Part shown: positions 51,444 to 61,099 of the stretch, one piece after another
Layout of the letters: each line of letters begins with the position of its first letter
Position numbering within the stretch: the stretch's first letter is position 1
Source of the DNA: Flavobacterium ustbae
GTDB lineage: Bacteria; Bacteroidota; Bacteroidia; Flavobacteriales; Flavobacteriaceae
Length of the DNA stretch: 64,000 nucleotides
Assembly (NCBI RefSeq): GCF_003946915.1
Contig: NZ_RPOC01000001.1
Coordinates: 558,001-622,000, forward strand
Direction: 5' to 3'
Position numbers and translations under genes: made by a program
Notes under the pieces: generated by a model
Seen by the model: only the letters and a program-made list of their open reading frames with translations
Database searches by the model: none
What the model was told of the DNA's origin: nothing

Positions 51444-53104
51444 TTTAATTTTCTTTTGATTTTTTTTAAATATTTTTCAATTGCTTCTTTTTGAGGAACT
51501 GTAGTGATTTCATGACTTAAAGCCTTTTCAAAATTTAGTTTTGCCTGAAGAAATTCCTTTTTTTGGTAAAAGTACAATCCTGTCTTATAATATACAACCC
51601 AATAATCGGGGTTTAGTGCTTGATAGTTCTGAAGAAATTCTGGAGAAACAGTTTCTTTCTTTTCTAGAATGGAATCTAATTTATGATCTTCAATTTTAAA
51701 TTTTTTAAAATTCTGAAAAGCAACTGTTTCCAAGAAAGGATCTCTGGCAATATTCAAATTTTCTTCTTGAAAGGACTTTGTTTCATTTTGGTTTTCATTA
51801 AAAATCGAATTTAAATCATAACAAACAAATTCGCCCAACTGAAATGGATTTGCCGAAACCCATACTAATTTTTCTTTTGGTTTAAAGATAATTCCGTGAT
51901 GTGCCAAAAGCTGATTTAGTGCTTTTTCGTTGCCAAAACCCAAAATTTCATTTTTTAAGCCATCTTTATTTCGAAGAATTTCCGAAGCAATTTCAGGATT
52001 TACTTTTGGATTTTCAGATAGCAATTCCTGCATTCTTTCATAACGATATTCCGAATGGCTGTTGGCAATTTGTTTTTGATTTCTTTTATCATCTTTGAAA
52101 GCTTCGCCTTGAAAATGGTTCGAACAAATTAGTTGATCACTATTTGGAACATCATATACATCCATTTTATTGGGAGAAACTTCAATTAAAATCGCTTTGT
52201 TATCGCTGGAACTTCCAACCATAATCGATTCAGAAACAAATACTTTTCTCTTTTTTGCAATAGCAATTGCTTCATCTAGATTTTTGGCGTGCTGTAAAAT
52301 TTCCCGAGTCAGAATCGAAATCGGTGTTTTCGCGCTAAGCGGAATTTTAGATTTTGAAGCATTTATAGTAACCGTTAAACCTTCGAGATTCATACCAGAA
52401 ACGGCACCAATCATTCCAGGCCAAGTCACCATCATAAACGGAAATCCTTCTTTTGGTTTTATAAAAGCGGCTATTTTATTTTCTGCGAAAGCATCATTCA
52501 CATAAAAATCAAAATTACGCGCCAAGATTAAATTTCCGTCTTCTGATTTTTCGTTCCAAGCAGCAAAAGAAGAACAGCCAACCAAAGCTAAATCTTGCAA
52601 TGCGTGTCCAATGTCGTGTGCAGCATGCAAATACAAACTGCGTTGATATTGAGGTGCTATATGATCAAATTCGTTCGAAGTATATTGAGAAACGCCGTAA
52701 ATTTCGGTTTGGTATTCGTTAGGAACATTCAGATACAATTTACGATTGAACCATTTTAGAAATTGACGAAGTAATTTTTGTTGGAATTTTGACGGAACAA
52801 AATCGGTTATTTTAGAGAAAAAAATACGCTGCTGCTTTTGCAAAAGCGAATCGGTTAAAGCACCAGTTGTTAAACCAATTTCGAGAGGATCGCCTTCGGT
52901 ATATAATTCCCAAAGGCCTTGTTTATTTTTTAAAAGCGAATTTTTTCCAGAGACAAAAATACTGTCTGAAACTTTTGTAACAACAGGTTTTGTGTTGTTA
53001 AAAGCCGTTAAATCTGGTTTATGATGTTTTGATTTTGATGTGCCACAGGAAGTCATCAAGCTAAAAAAACCGATAAGGAAAAGATAAATAATTCGGTTTT
53101 TCAT
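51440..53104 (-). CDS. C45-family acyltransferase/peptidase-like lipoprotein
   Basis: 554 residues. The lipoprotein signal ends LMTSC with Cys20. The Ntn-hydrolase core contains the likely nucleophile Cys177 in LVGCSSFAAWN, followed by LILARNFDFYVNDAF and GAVSGMNLEGLTVTINAS, as in C45 (acyl-CoA:6-aminopenicillanate acyltransferase) proteins. A TPR-like tail ends the protein at about 500-550. In C45 enzymes the Cys is exposed by self-cleavage. A role in joining or removing an acyl group during pigment assembly at the envelope is suggested by the operon; the substrate is unknown. Confidence 0.85.
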   Translation of the reverse strand: MKNRIIYLFLIGFFSLMTSCGTSKSKHHKPDLTAFNNTKPVVTKVSDSIFVSGKNSLLKNKQGLWELYTEGDPLEIGLTTGALTDSLLQKQQRIFFSKITDFVPSKFQQKLLRQFLKWFNRKLYLNVPNEYQTEIYGVSQYTSNEFDHIAPQYQRSLYLHAAHDIGHALQDLALVGCSSFAAWNEKSEDGNLILARNFDFYVNDAFAENKIAAFIKPKEGFPFMMVTWPGMIGAVSGMNLEGLTVTINASKSKIPLSAKTPISILTREILQHAKNLDEAIAIAKKRKVFVSESIMVGSSSDNKAILIEVSPNKMDVYDVPNSDQLICSNHFQGEAFKDDKRNQKQIANSHSEYRYERMQELLSENPKVNPEIASEILRNKDGLKNEILGFGNEKALNQLLAHHGIIFKPKEKLVWVSANPFQLGEFVCYDLNSIFNENQNETKSFQEENLNIARDPFLETVAFQNFKKFKIEDHKLDSILEKKETVSPEFLQNYQALNPDYWVVYYKTGLYFYQKKEFLQAKLNFEKALSHEITTVPQKEAIEKYLKKIKRKLK

Positions 53105-53111
53105 AATAAAA

Positions 53112-54629
53112 CTATTCAGAAGCTTTTTTGATTTTTTCCAGCAGATATTCTTTTCCTACAATTTCTGAGCAAGTTATGACCGCTCCAACTGTAACGCCTA
53201 AGACACCGTGCATGTTAATACTTTGGCCTGTAAGATAAAGATTTTCTAGCTTAGTTTTGGTCGGAATCAAAGTTTTCATCGGATTATTAGAATCTTTAAC
53301 ATATCCGTACATATTGCCGCCGTCTCCGCCAATATAATCGCGGTACGAAAGTGGAGTAGAAGTATGCACCGATTGGATGCAATCTTGTATGCCAGGAAAT
53401 TTTTTCTCGATTTCGTTTAAAAACTTTGCCGCTTTTTTGGCTTTGAATTCGTCGTAACTTTCGCCTCTTTCATTTTCTTCAAAAGTCGTGTTAAACGTAT
53501 TTTCCCAAGCTTTAACGTCATCGTATTTCATGTAGGTCAAAAACGTCATTCCGTCTGCCCATTCTTCGTCATTTTTAGACGGATTCATAGAAGCCATAAA
53601 AGTTTTCGGCCAAGAGTTTTCGTCGTATTCATGCGCGGTCCAAACATCATTGGCACTTTTAAAATGGTAATAATTATGATTGATGTATTTGAAAGTTTTG
53701 GGTTTAAAAACGATATACAGACTGAAAGCAGAAAGTACGCTTTCTAGATTTTGGATTCTATTGAAAAACGGCTTTCTAAAGTTTTCCTGTCCCGCCATTT
53801 TCAAAGTCGTTTTGGGTTCGATATTCGATATAAAAATGTTACCCGAAACCTCCGTTCCTTCTTTCATTTTAACCGAATTCACTTTTTGATTTTCGACTTC
53901 AAATTGCGTTACTTCTTTATGCTTAAAGAATTCGCCACCATATTTTTTTAGCTGTTTCAGAAGCTGTTTCGTAATCTGACTTCCACCGTTTATACATCGC
54001 CACGAACTTTCGATATACGAATTTACGACAAGCGCATGAACATAAAAAGGCGATTTTTCGGCTATGCCCGCATAAAGAAAATTGGACCCAGCCAAAACAG
54101 CTTTTAATTTCTCATTTTGAGTGAAAGAATCGATGGTTTCTTTCGCGTTAAGCGTTAAAATTTCATCGTCATATTTTCCTTGAGATTCTAAATTGTAAAG
54201 CGGAAAAGTTTTGCAGACTTCTTTTATTTTCTGGCAATACTTTTCCAGATTTTCTTTTTCTTCAGGAAAAGAAACAGTCAGTTGTTTGATGAAATTTTCA
54301 AAACCCTGAGCATGCGGATATTCGGTTTTGTCGTCTTCGAAGGAAATCATATCAAAACCATTTTCATCTAATTTTTTCAGATTCAAATGATCCATTATGC
54401 CAATATATTTGAAATATTGATGAAGATTTTGGCCTTTGCCTAAACCTCCGATATAATGAATTCCAGTATCAAAAATGGTTTTATCTCTTACAAAAGTCTG
54501 CAGATTTCCGCCATACTGATTGTTTTTTTCGAGTACACAAACGCTGTAGCCTTCTTTTGCCAGAATTACTGCAGAAACCAATCCGCCCAAACCGCTGCCA
54601 ATTATGACTACATCGTACTGTTTTTTCAT
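53112..54629 (-). CDS. FAD-dependent oxidoreductase (phytoene desaturase / CrtISO-like)
   Basis: 505 residues. The dinucleotide-binding motif is VVIIGSGLGGLVSAVILAKE at the N-terminus, then CVLEKNNQYGGNLQTF. The C-terminal FAD segment includes NLYLTGQSINMHGVLGVTVG. It belongs to the carotenoid desaturase/isomerase and retinol saturase group. In flexirubin-type operons it may act on the polyene chain. Its start codon shares a base with the stop of the MMPL fusion gene and its stop lies 7 bp from the next start. Confidence 0.87.
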   Translation of the reverse strand: MKKQYDVVIIGSGLGGLVSAVILAKEGYSVCVLEKNNQYGGNLQTFVRDKTIFDTGIHYIGGLGKGQNLHQYFKYIGIMDHLNLKKLDENGFDMISFEDDKTEYPHAQGFENFIKQLTVSFPEEKENLEKYCQKIKEVCKTFPLYNLESQGKYDDEILTLNAKETIDSFTQNEKLKAVLAGSNFLYAGIAEKSPFYVHALVVNSYIESSWRCINGGSQITKQLLKQLKKYGGEFFKHKEVTQFEVENQKVNSVKMKEGTEVSGNIFISNIEPKTTLKMAGQENFRKPFFNRIQNLESVLSAFSLYIVFKPKTFKYINHNYYHFKSANDVWTAHEYDENSWPKTFMASMNPSKNDEEWADGMTFLTYMKYDDVKAWENTFNTTFEENERGESYDEFKAKKAAKFLNEIEKKFPGIQDCIQSVHTSTPLSYRDYIGGDGGNMYGYVKDSNNPMKTLIPTKTKLENLYLTGQSINMHGVLGVTVGAVITCSEIVGKEYLLEKIKKASE

Positions 54630-57600
54630 TATTTTTTCTTTAAAATGATTAAAGCATTTTCTTCAACAACAGTTTCAAAACCTAAATTTTCAAACTGATT
54701 TTTCAAATTCGAACAATGAATCAAAATGACGGAAGAAACATTCGGGATCACTTTTTCAAATTCGGCTGTATAATTTTCGTCAGTAATTAAAAGAATATCA
54801 TAATGATTTTCGAGAGCCGGTTCTAATTTTTCGTGATAGGTTATTTTTCTCTTTTTAACTAAATAATTGGTTTTGGCAACAAGCAGTTTTTCTTCATCAT
54901 TTATAAAAGAAACTATTTTACGCTGTGGTTCCTGCAAAGCAAGCAGAACATCCAATTGCCCGTAATCGTTTCCTAAATGAAGAATTTTTGCTTTTGGCTG
55001 AATGTGTTTATTTAAATTATAATAGGTTTCAAGATTTTGCTTTACATCTTTTTTGACACTATTTCCAATTTCGATTTCCTTGTAATCGTAACTGTTAATA
55101 AGCATGGTTTTGAAATAATCTGGACCTTCCAATTCTTGACGAATTTTTCTATATTCTCCTTTAAAGAAAGTGCTGATCTGTTTGGTTCTTTCGGTGTAAT
55201 TTGTTCCAAAAGAAAGATTTTCAGGAGTGATTCTTTGTAAAATCGTAACGGTAAGTTTTCCGTGATGAATGACAAAATCACCTTTCGGAATCAATTCTGA
55301 AGCGCCGTGAATAACTACAGGAACAATGTCGATTTTAAATTCTTCGGCAAGGAAAAAAGCGCCTTTGTGGAATCGTTTTACAACATTATTTTCAGATCGC
55401 GTTCCTTCTGGAAAAACCATTAAAGAATAGCCTTGATTTATTTTTTTGCGTAAATGTTCTACACCGCCTTCGAGACCTTCAGAAACGGGATAAAAACCTG
55501 CTTTTCTTACTACACCACCAAAAATAGGTGAGTTGTAAACCCAATCGCTTACCAAAAAAATAATTTTCGGACTCAGCATTCCGATAGCTAAAATGTCTAG
55601 GAATGAGGAATGATTGGCAATTATAACGGCTGGTTTTTCGAAATTTTCATTGAAATGATTAACGACTTTTTTGCGAATAAACGGATTGGAATACAATACT
55701 GATTTCATAAATTTTGAAATCACATATCGGAAAGCTTTCATTTTTGCTTTTTTACTAAAAGGTAAAATCGGCATAATGGTAAAACTGAAAATTGACATGA
55801 CAATGCCGCCCATACCATAATACGCAAATGAAATGACACCGTGAATAAAAGTTCGCAATTGAAAAGGCGGATTTCCTTTTTTCGGTCGATTCGATAAAAA
55901 GACTTTAAACAGAATCGGATAGAAAATAAAGGTAATAATGAGCGCCGCAAAAACCCCGATTAACGAAACCAATGAAATAGAAGTCAGCGCAGGATGTTTG
56001 GCAAAAATCATGGCACCGATTCCTAAAATTGTCGTGATTACGGCCAGAATAATTGAGGTTCTGTAAATCGCAATTTCGTTTACTCCGTTACTGTATTCTT
56101 TTTGCAGCGCGCTGGTCATGAAAATGCTAAAATCGACACCGTGACCAAAAATCAGCGTGCAGACAATCATACTGAAAATATTCATCTGAATGCCAAAAAG
56201 TCCCATAATTCCCGCAGTTACAATTCCCGTTAAAGCAATCGGAATTAGGCTGACAATAACCAATTCGATTCTTCGGAAAAAGAAAAACAGAATTAAAATT
56301 ACAGCAACAAAAGAATAATTGACCAGCGTATTGAAATCGGTTTTTAAAGTGCTAAAAAACGTTTCGTTCATTTGCTGGCGGTCAATAGCAATGATGTTTT
56401 CTTTTGCCGAAGCCGATTTTACAAAAGCATCACGTTGTTCTGGCGCTACTTTTACTAAAGTCGAAATGGTGTAAAAACCATTTTTTTCGGTTATAAATTC
56501 TTGTAGCTGAAGTGCTTTTATTTGCAGATAATCTTTAGCAGAAATTGGTTTGAAATCAGAATCTAAATGATCAAAAAACAAATTGTAAGTTGTTGGCTTA
56601 AAGCCTAGTTTAGAACCTTCGGCAATTAATTCTGATTGTACGAATTGTTTTTTTTGTGCAGTCCAGAAAGAATTCCATTTTTCGATTTTCTGAAGCTGTT
56701 CTTTTTGCGAAAGCACAATTCCTCCAACAGAACTGAAATTTAAAATTTTATGTTGTTCTTTTTCTTGATTTAAATTTTCGAAAAGGCGGCTATTATGCTG
56801 CAAAGCTTCTTCCATCGTTTTTCCGTAAGAAGCTACATAAATAGTTTTGGAAGTTAGACTCGTACTTTCTTCCAGTTGTTTTTCGGCCGCTTTTATTTCT
56901 TTTGGAATAAAATTTAGCTGTGATAAATCGTTATTAAAACCAACATCATTATAAGTAAAACAGCAAATGATGGTAATAATGAAGCAAAAACCGATTAAGA
57001 ATTTATTGTTGTGAAAAGAGAAATGTGCCATTTTATCGATCACATTTTTCTTGTGCTCTGCCGGATTTTCTTTTGGTTTATATAAATGCGGAATAATCAA
57101 AAGCGAGAAAATTGCCGAAGCCATTACGATTACGGCGGCAAAAATTCCGAGGTCATTAAGCGCATCCGATTTTACAAAAAGCAGACATAAAAAGGCAACG
57201 GCAGTAGTAGAACTGCTCATAATTACGGGCATCGTAATGTCTTTGTACAAAGTTTTTACATCGCTGTTGTGTTTGTAGTGTGTGAGAATATGAATCGAAT
57301 AATCGATCGTGATTCCGAGAAGAATAGAACCAATTCCTAATGAAATTGCCGAAATCTGTTCTCTCACAAAATATAAAAATGCAACCGCAAACAATCCTCC
57401 AAAAACCGTTGGGAGAAAAATAATTAGCGGAATTAAAACTTTTCGATAAAATAAAATCAAGATCAGCATTAAGGTAAACATCGCGATTGATGTCGTCAAA
57501 ATAATGTCGCTCTTAATCTGGTTGGCATTTGCAACAGCAATTAAGGCCGAGCCAAAATAACTGATCGAGGTTTTTCCTTTAAATTGCTGATTTAGATTTT

Positions 57601-58309
57601 CTTGAATAGATTTTAGCTTTTCGGCAAAAAGGGTATTTTTTTCCGTTTCGCTTGATGGAATATTCGAAGTAATAAAAAGCAACAATTTCTTTTTATCTTT
57701 CGTCATTACAAAACCATTTTCGAGTGTGAAATCTTCACCAATATTTAATTGCTGTAATTTTTTTAAAGCAATAAACGAAATCCCAAACGGATCTTGAAGA
57801 ATAAAATCTTTGGTAACAAATCCGGAAGGAGAAATTATCGATTTGTAATTTCCTTGAACGGTTGTTGCAATACTGTCTTTTTGGAGTCTCTTTTCGATTG
57901 AAGCATAATCTTTATCATCTAGAAAAAGAGGGAGATTATTGTAAACAAAATCGATAGTTTCCTGAATATTTTCTTCGTCAATTTTTCCTTGAATTCCTGT
58001 GATATATGGTTTGCAAGATTTAGAAACACTGTCTGAAAATACGGTTGCCATTTCTTTCAAATCTTCAGCAGAACCATTTTTATCCAAACTAAAAATTACG
58101 GTGGTTTTATCGGCAAAGTTTAATTGTTTGAGCACTTTGGCCGTAACGTCGGTTTTGTCGTTTGTTGGGATAAGTTTGGTAATGTCTTCTTCAAATTTCA
58201 ATCTGGAAGCAAAAAAGCCAAAAACCAAAAGCATCAAAATAGCCAGCAGTACCGAAAGAGATTTTCTTCGATTTACAAACAAATGAATGGCGTAGAAATA
58301 TTGATGCAT
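54629..58309 (-). CDS. MMPL/RND exporter fused to a PlsC acyltransferase and a Rossmann-like tail
   Basis: 1226 residues from the ATG at 58309; the GTG at 58330 lies in a palindrome and is rejected. Residues 1-850 form an RND/MMPL exporter with two six-helix blocks, as in GIGSILLGITIDYSIHILTH and VCTLIFGHGVDFSIFM. A PlsC acyltransferase follows, with NHSSFLD near 900 and FPEGTRSENN near 965. The last ~130 residues look like a decayed SAM-methyltransferase fold (AKILHLGNDYGQLDVLLAL). Such exporters carry lipids or aryl-polyene esters to the outer membrane. The fusion could couple acyl transfer to export. Confidence 0.85.
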   Translation of the reverse strand: MHQYFYAIHLFVNRRKSLSVLLAILMLLVFGFFASRLKFEEDITKLIPTNDKTDVTAKVLKQLNFADKTTVIFSLDKNGSAEDLKEMATVFSDSVSKSCKPYITGIQGKIDEENIQETIDFVYNNLPLFLDDKDYASIEKRLQKDSIATTVQGNYKSIISPSGFVTKDFILQDPFGISFIALKKLQQLNIGEDFTLENGFVMTKDKKKLLLFITSNIPSSETEKNTLFAEKLKSIQENLNQQFKGKTSISYFGSALIAVANANQIKSDIILTTSIAMFTLMLILILFYRKVLIPLIIFLPTVFGGLFAVAFLYFVREQISAISLGIGSILLGITIDYSIHILTHYKHNSDVKTLYKDITMPVIMSSSTTAVAFLCLLFVKSDALNDLGIFAAVIVMASAIFSLLIIPHLYKPKENPAEHKKNVIDKMAHFSFHNNKFLIGFCFIITIICCFTYNDVGFNNDLSQLNFIPKEIKAAEKQLEESTSLTSKTIYVASYGKTMEEALQHNSRLFENLNQEKEQHKILNFSSVGGIVLSQKEQLQKIEKWNSFWTAQKKQFVQSELIAEGSKLGFKPTTYNLFFDHLDSDFKPISAKDYLQIKALQLQEFITEKNGFYTISTLVKVAPEQRDAFVKSASAKENIIAIDRQQMNETFFSTLKTDFNTLVNYSFVAVILILFFFFRRIELVIVSLIPIALTGIVTAGIMGLFGIQMNIFSMIVCTLIFGHGVDFSIFMTSALQKEYSNGVNEIAIYRTSIILAVITTILGIGAMIFAKHPALTSISLVSLIGVFAALIITFIFYPILFKVFLSNRPKKGNPPFQLRTFIHGVISFAYYGMGGIVMSIFSFTIMPILPFSKKAKMKAFRYVISKFMKSVLYSNPFIRKKVVNHFNENFEKPAVIIANHSSFLDILAIGMLSPKIIFLVSDWVYNSPIFGGVVRKAGFYPVSEGLEGGVEHLRKKINQGYSLMVFPEGTRSENNVVKRFHKGAFFLAEEFKIDIVPVVIHGASELIPKGDFVIHHGKLTVTILQRITPENLSFGTNYTERTKQISTFFKGEYRKIRQELEGPDYFKTMLINSYDYKEIEIGNSVKKDVKQNLETYYNLNKHIQPKAKILHLGNDYGQLDVLLALQEPQRKIVSFINDEEKLLVAKTNYLVKKRKITYHEKLEPALENHYDILLITDENYTAEFEKVIPNVSSVILIHCSNLKNQFENLGFETVVEENALIILKKK

Positions 58310-58325
58310 ATTTAAAATTTTGTTA

Positions 58326-58381
58326 GCCACGAATTCACGAATTATTTTAAATTAAATTTTATTAATTCGTGAATTCGTGGC
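58326..58381. repeat. Perfect 19-bp inverted repeat upstream of the MMPL fusion
   Basis: GCCACGAATTCACGAATTA (58326-58344) is the exact complement of 58363-58381 across an 18-nt loop. It lies between the GT2-DUF2062 stop and the MMPL start, overlapping an alternative GTG start. Confidence 0.8.
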
Positions 58382-58407
58382 AGATTTAAATCTGTGGCAA
58401 AACTATT

Positions 58408-59580
58408 TTATTTTTTGGAACTGAAAGCCGTTAAAAGCAAATAACTTACTAAACCAACTGTCAGTGCCGAAACGGATGCTAAAATAAGACTTCCGACTAT
58501 ATATTGCGTTGCATTTTTTTGAATATCATCGAGTGTAATGGAACTATCTAAAACTAGTGGTGTGCTGCTGGTTACAAAAATACTTCCTACTTGAAGCGAA
58601 GCATAAATAATAAACGGAATAAAAGGCGGAAAACTTACGTTTGAGGTCAGATATGCAATGACTTTGTTGAGTCTGAACAAGGCCGCAAAGGTAAAAAGCA
58701 ACACGGTTTGAAATCCCCAAAAAGGCGAAAGTCCGATAAAAATACCTAAAGCGATTGCGGCAGATTTTTTAAAGTTAGAATCTTTACTTTCTAAAATATC
58801 TTCTAGAAAGAATTTTTTAAACCCTTTTTTTTTTGCTCTTCTAAAAAAATCGCGAGGTTTTATGTATAGCAAAGCATTGATTACCAAAACAGTATTTAAA
58901 ATACTGATTCGGGTAAAATCCTGAAACGGTCTAAAATGCGAAACTCTTTCAGTAGGATCGTACAAAACTTGAATAGGAATATTTTTTACTGTAACTCCTT
59001 TCCAGGCAGCGCGTACAATAACTTCGATTTCAAATTCAAATTTATTGGTGTAAAAACGTTTTGGAAGCAATCGAAGCGGATATAATCTAAATCCAGATTG
59101 GGTGTCGTCCAGCTTTATTCCGGTTTCAAACTTGAACCAAAAATTAGAAAATTTGTTTCCAAAACTGCTTTTCTTCGGCACACTTTCCTGAGTCATATTA
59201 CGGCTTCCAATCAAAAGCGAATTGGGTTCGTTGTAGATTTCTTCTAGAAAAACAGGAATATCCGACGCAAAATGCTGTCCGTCAGAATCTATGGTAATAG
59301 CGTATTCAAAGTTTTTTTCAATCGCTTTTCTAAAACCATTGCGCAACGCTCTTCCTTTTCCAATATTTTTAGGATGATGAATTTGGGTAAGTTGCGAATA
59401 TTGCTTTAAGATCTCAGCAGTTTCATCTGTAGAACCGTCGTTAACAATAATAATATTAGAAGTAAAATCTAATATAGAATCCAACACTCTTTTCAATGTT
59501 TTCTGGTTATTGTAAGTTGGTACAATTACGCAGAACGAAATGGAATGCAGCAGTTCTTGCCTTGATAAAATTGGTTTCAT
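58408..59580 (-). CDS. Family 2 glycosyltransferase fused to DUF2062
   Basis: 390 residues. The GT2 domain (about 14-235) has CVIVPTYNNQKTLKRVLDSI, IVNDGSTDETAEIL and ITIDSDGQH, as in dolichol-phosphate-mannose-synthase-like enzymes. DUF2062 follows (about 265-385), with ALGIFIGLSPFWGFQTVLLF and two to three membrane segments. This fusion is a usual member of aryl-polyene and flexirubin clusters. The acceptor may be a lipid carrier or the pigment; this is not resolved by the sequence. Confidence 0.88.
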   Translation of the reverse strand: MKPILSRQELLHSISFCVIVPTYNNQKTLKRVLDSILDFTSNIIIVNDGSTDETAEILKQYSQLTQIHHPKNIGKGRALRNGFRKAIEKNFEYAITIDSDGQHFASDIPVFLEEIYNEPNSLLIGSRNMTQESVPKKSSFGNKFSNFWFKFETGIKLDDTQSGFRLYPLRLLPKRFYTNKFEFEIEVIVRAAWKGVTVKNIPIQVLYDPTERVSHFRPFQDFTRISILNTVLVINALLYIKPRDFFRRAKKKGFKKFFLEDILESKDSNFKKSAAIALGIFIGLSPFWGFQTVLLFTFAALFRLNKVIAYLTSNVSFPPFIPFIIYASLQVGSIFVTSSTPLVLDSSITLDDIQKNATQYIVGSLILASVSALTVGLVSYLLLTAFSSKK

Positions 59581-59598
59581 TTGGAATTTTTCGTCAGC

Positions 59599-60084
59599 TT
59601 ACTTAACAAACTGTTTCTCTTTTTCAGAGAAGCTTTTGGATTGTAAAACAAATTCTTTTAGATAATCTTTCAATGCACCACTTTGCGCTTTATAGTAAGT
59701 AGTGATGAATTTTTTATCTTCTTTAATATTTTTTTTATAACCCGTAATTCCAGGAACATCTTCTTGAATACTCAATCTGATCATTCTCATTTCGATATTA
59801 CTCGGATCGCTTTTAATAGTGGCTTCAAGCAGTTTTGCTCCTTCCTTAAAACGTTCAATTTTTTCGCCTAATTTTTTTTCAAACTTAGAATCAACTAAAA
59901 TTGATGCGGCCTTGTAAGCCACTAAAATTTTATCTTCATTGTTGCCAATTCCAGATAGTTTTTCGGTAAATTCTTTTGCGTTTGATTCTGATTTTGCCAC
60001 ATCAGGATACATTTTTCGAATCGCTGCCAAATCTGGAGTATTAGCAAAACCGATCCAAAGAAGTAATGATACTAGTAATTTCAT
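59599..60084 (-). CDS. Secreted protein of unknown function in the pigment operon
   Basis: 161 residues with a signal-like N-terminus (MKLLVSLLLWIGFANT) and a helical, Lys/Glu-rich mature part. ASILVDSKFEKKLGEKIERF and AKLLEATIKSDPSNIEMRMI suggest a TPR-like helical repeat. I do not recognise a named family. It starts 2 bp after the stop of the hotdog gene and 18 bp before the next start, so it belongs to the operon and probably acts in the periplasm. Confidence 0.72.
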   Translation of the reverse strand: MKLLVSLLLWIGFANTPDLAAIRKMYPDVAKSESNAKEFTEKLSGIGNNEDKILVAYKAASILVDSKFEKKLGEKIERFKEGAKLLEATIKSDPSNIEMRMIRLSIQEDVPGITGYKKNIKEDKKFITTYYKAQSGALKDYLKEFVLQSKSFSEKEKQFVK

Positions 60085-60086
60085 AA

Positions 60087-60458
60087 TTATAATTTTTTAT
60101 ACACGTTGCTTAATTTCAAAGCAGTGGTTTCGTTAAAATATGTGGTGTTTTTCACCTTTACCAAATCATCTTCTGTGTTTGTAATGTCAAGTTCTAAAAG
60201 AAGCTCCGGATTAACCTCAGGATTGATCAATGCCATGAATTTTACATTTGTCAAAGACTGAATCACCAACGGACTTTTGATAATAGATTCCGTTAGTTCT
60301 TTAATAATCTGAATCATGCAAACGCCTGGCATAATAGGATTTCCAGGAAAATGACCTTTAAAAACCTCATGATTGGCATTAACTAATATACGAATATTAT
60401 ATTTAGCATCTCCTGTTTTCTCTTCAGAAAGCACTTTGTAAAAGTCTTTTAAAACCAT
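60087..60458 (-). CDS. FabZ/hotdog dehydratase-like protein with Gln in the acid position
   Basis: 123 residues, a short single hotdog domain. The FabZ signature appears as FKGHFPGNPIMPGV at 33-46, with H36 in the usual place. The residue four after the PGV valine, normally the catalytic Glu (FabZ) or Asp (FabA), is Q50 in VCMIQIIKEL. Family members in aryl-polyene operons dehydrate 3-hydroxyacyl-ACP during polyene elongation; the substitution raises the chance of a changed or lost activity. No signal peptide. Confidence 0.82.
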   Translation of the reverse strand: MVLKDFYKVLSEEKTGDAKYNIRILVNANHEVFKGHFPGNPIMPGVCMIQIIKELTESIIKSPLVIQSLTNVKFMALINPEVNPELLLELDITNTEDDLVKVKNTTYFNETTALKLSNVYKKL

Positions 60459-60464
60459 AATTTT

Positions 60465-61094
60465 TTATTTTCCAAATGTATATGCGGCACCTAATTGAAA
60501 TACTAAATTATTTGTACTATCGCTATACACATAGCGATTAATGTAGGCATCAGTTACTCCTTTTTTCACTCTTGCTTCAATAGCAATATTATTGAAACTA
60601 TAACCCAAACCAGCAACAATACCTAAATCAATATCTTCTCCTTTTGAAAAATTTCCCTCCAAACCTTTAGGATTTGTTTTAAAGTCATCAGAAACTAGTA
60701 TATCAAAAAATGGCCCGACCAAGGCGTATATATTTTTATTAAAATTAAATTTATTAATTGTTATTGCAGAAATATATTGTAAAGAAGCATCTACAGTTCC
60801 AGTATTATAGACTGTAGTATATGAGTTTGTTTCTGGATTATATATGCTTGTAGTTCCCATATTTGCTGTACCTTTTCCACCTTGTCTTGAATAGGTTAAT
60901 TCTGGTTGTAACGTATAAACTCTTCCAAGTTTTAAAGCTCCAAAAGCTCCAATGTAAAAATCTGCTTTACTGTTTAAATCTGTGTTTGTTAATTTAGAAA
61001 TATTTACTCCGGCATGAATTCCCGGTTTAAAAGTCACTTGCGCTTGAGCCGAAAAAATTCCAAATAAGAAAATAAAGAGTATAATTTTTTTCAT
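60465..61094 (-). CDS. Outer membrane beta-barrel protein, copy 1 (porin/PorT-like)
   Basis: 209 residues with a signal peptide ending FSAQAQ, then VTFKPGIHAGVNISKL and alternating aromatic beta strands ending FQLGAAYTFGK, a typical C-terminal beta signal. It is an eight-stranded outer membrane barrel of the OMP_b-brl family. It is the most divergent of three consecutive paralogues in the operon. Confidence 0.88.
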   Translation of the reverse strand: MKKIILFIFLFGIFSAQAQVTFKPGIHAGVNISKLTNTDLNSKADFYIGAFGALKLGRVYTLQPELTYSRQGGKGTANMGTTSIYNPETNSYTTVYNTGTVDASLQYISAITINKFNFNKNIYALVGPFFDILVSDDFKTNPKGLEGNFSKGEDIDLGIVAGLGYSFNNIAIEARVKKGVTDAYINRYVYSDSTNNLVFQLGAAYTFGK

Positions 61095-61099
61095 GTATA

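Noticed and set aside
58310..58330. GTG start of the MMPL fusion gene
   Set aside because: The GTG sits inside a 19-bp inverted repeat and an ATG follows seven codons later, before the first membrane helix.
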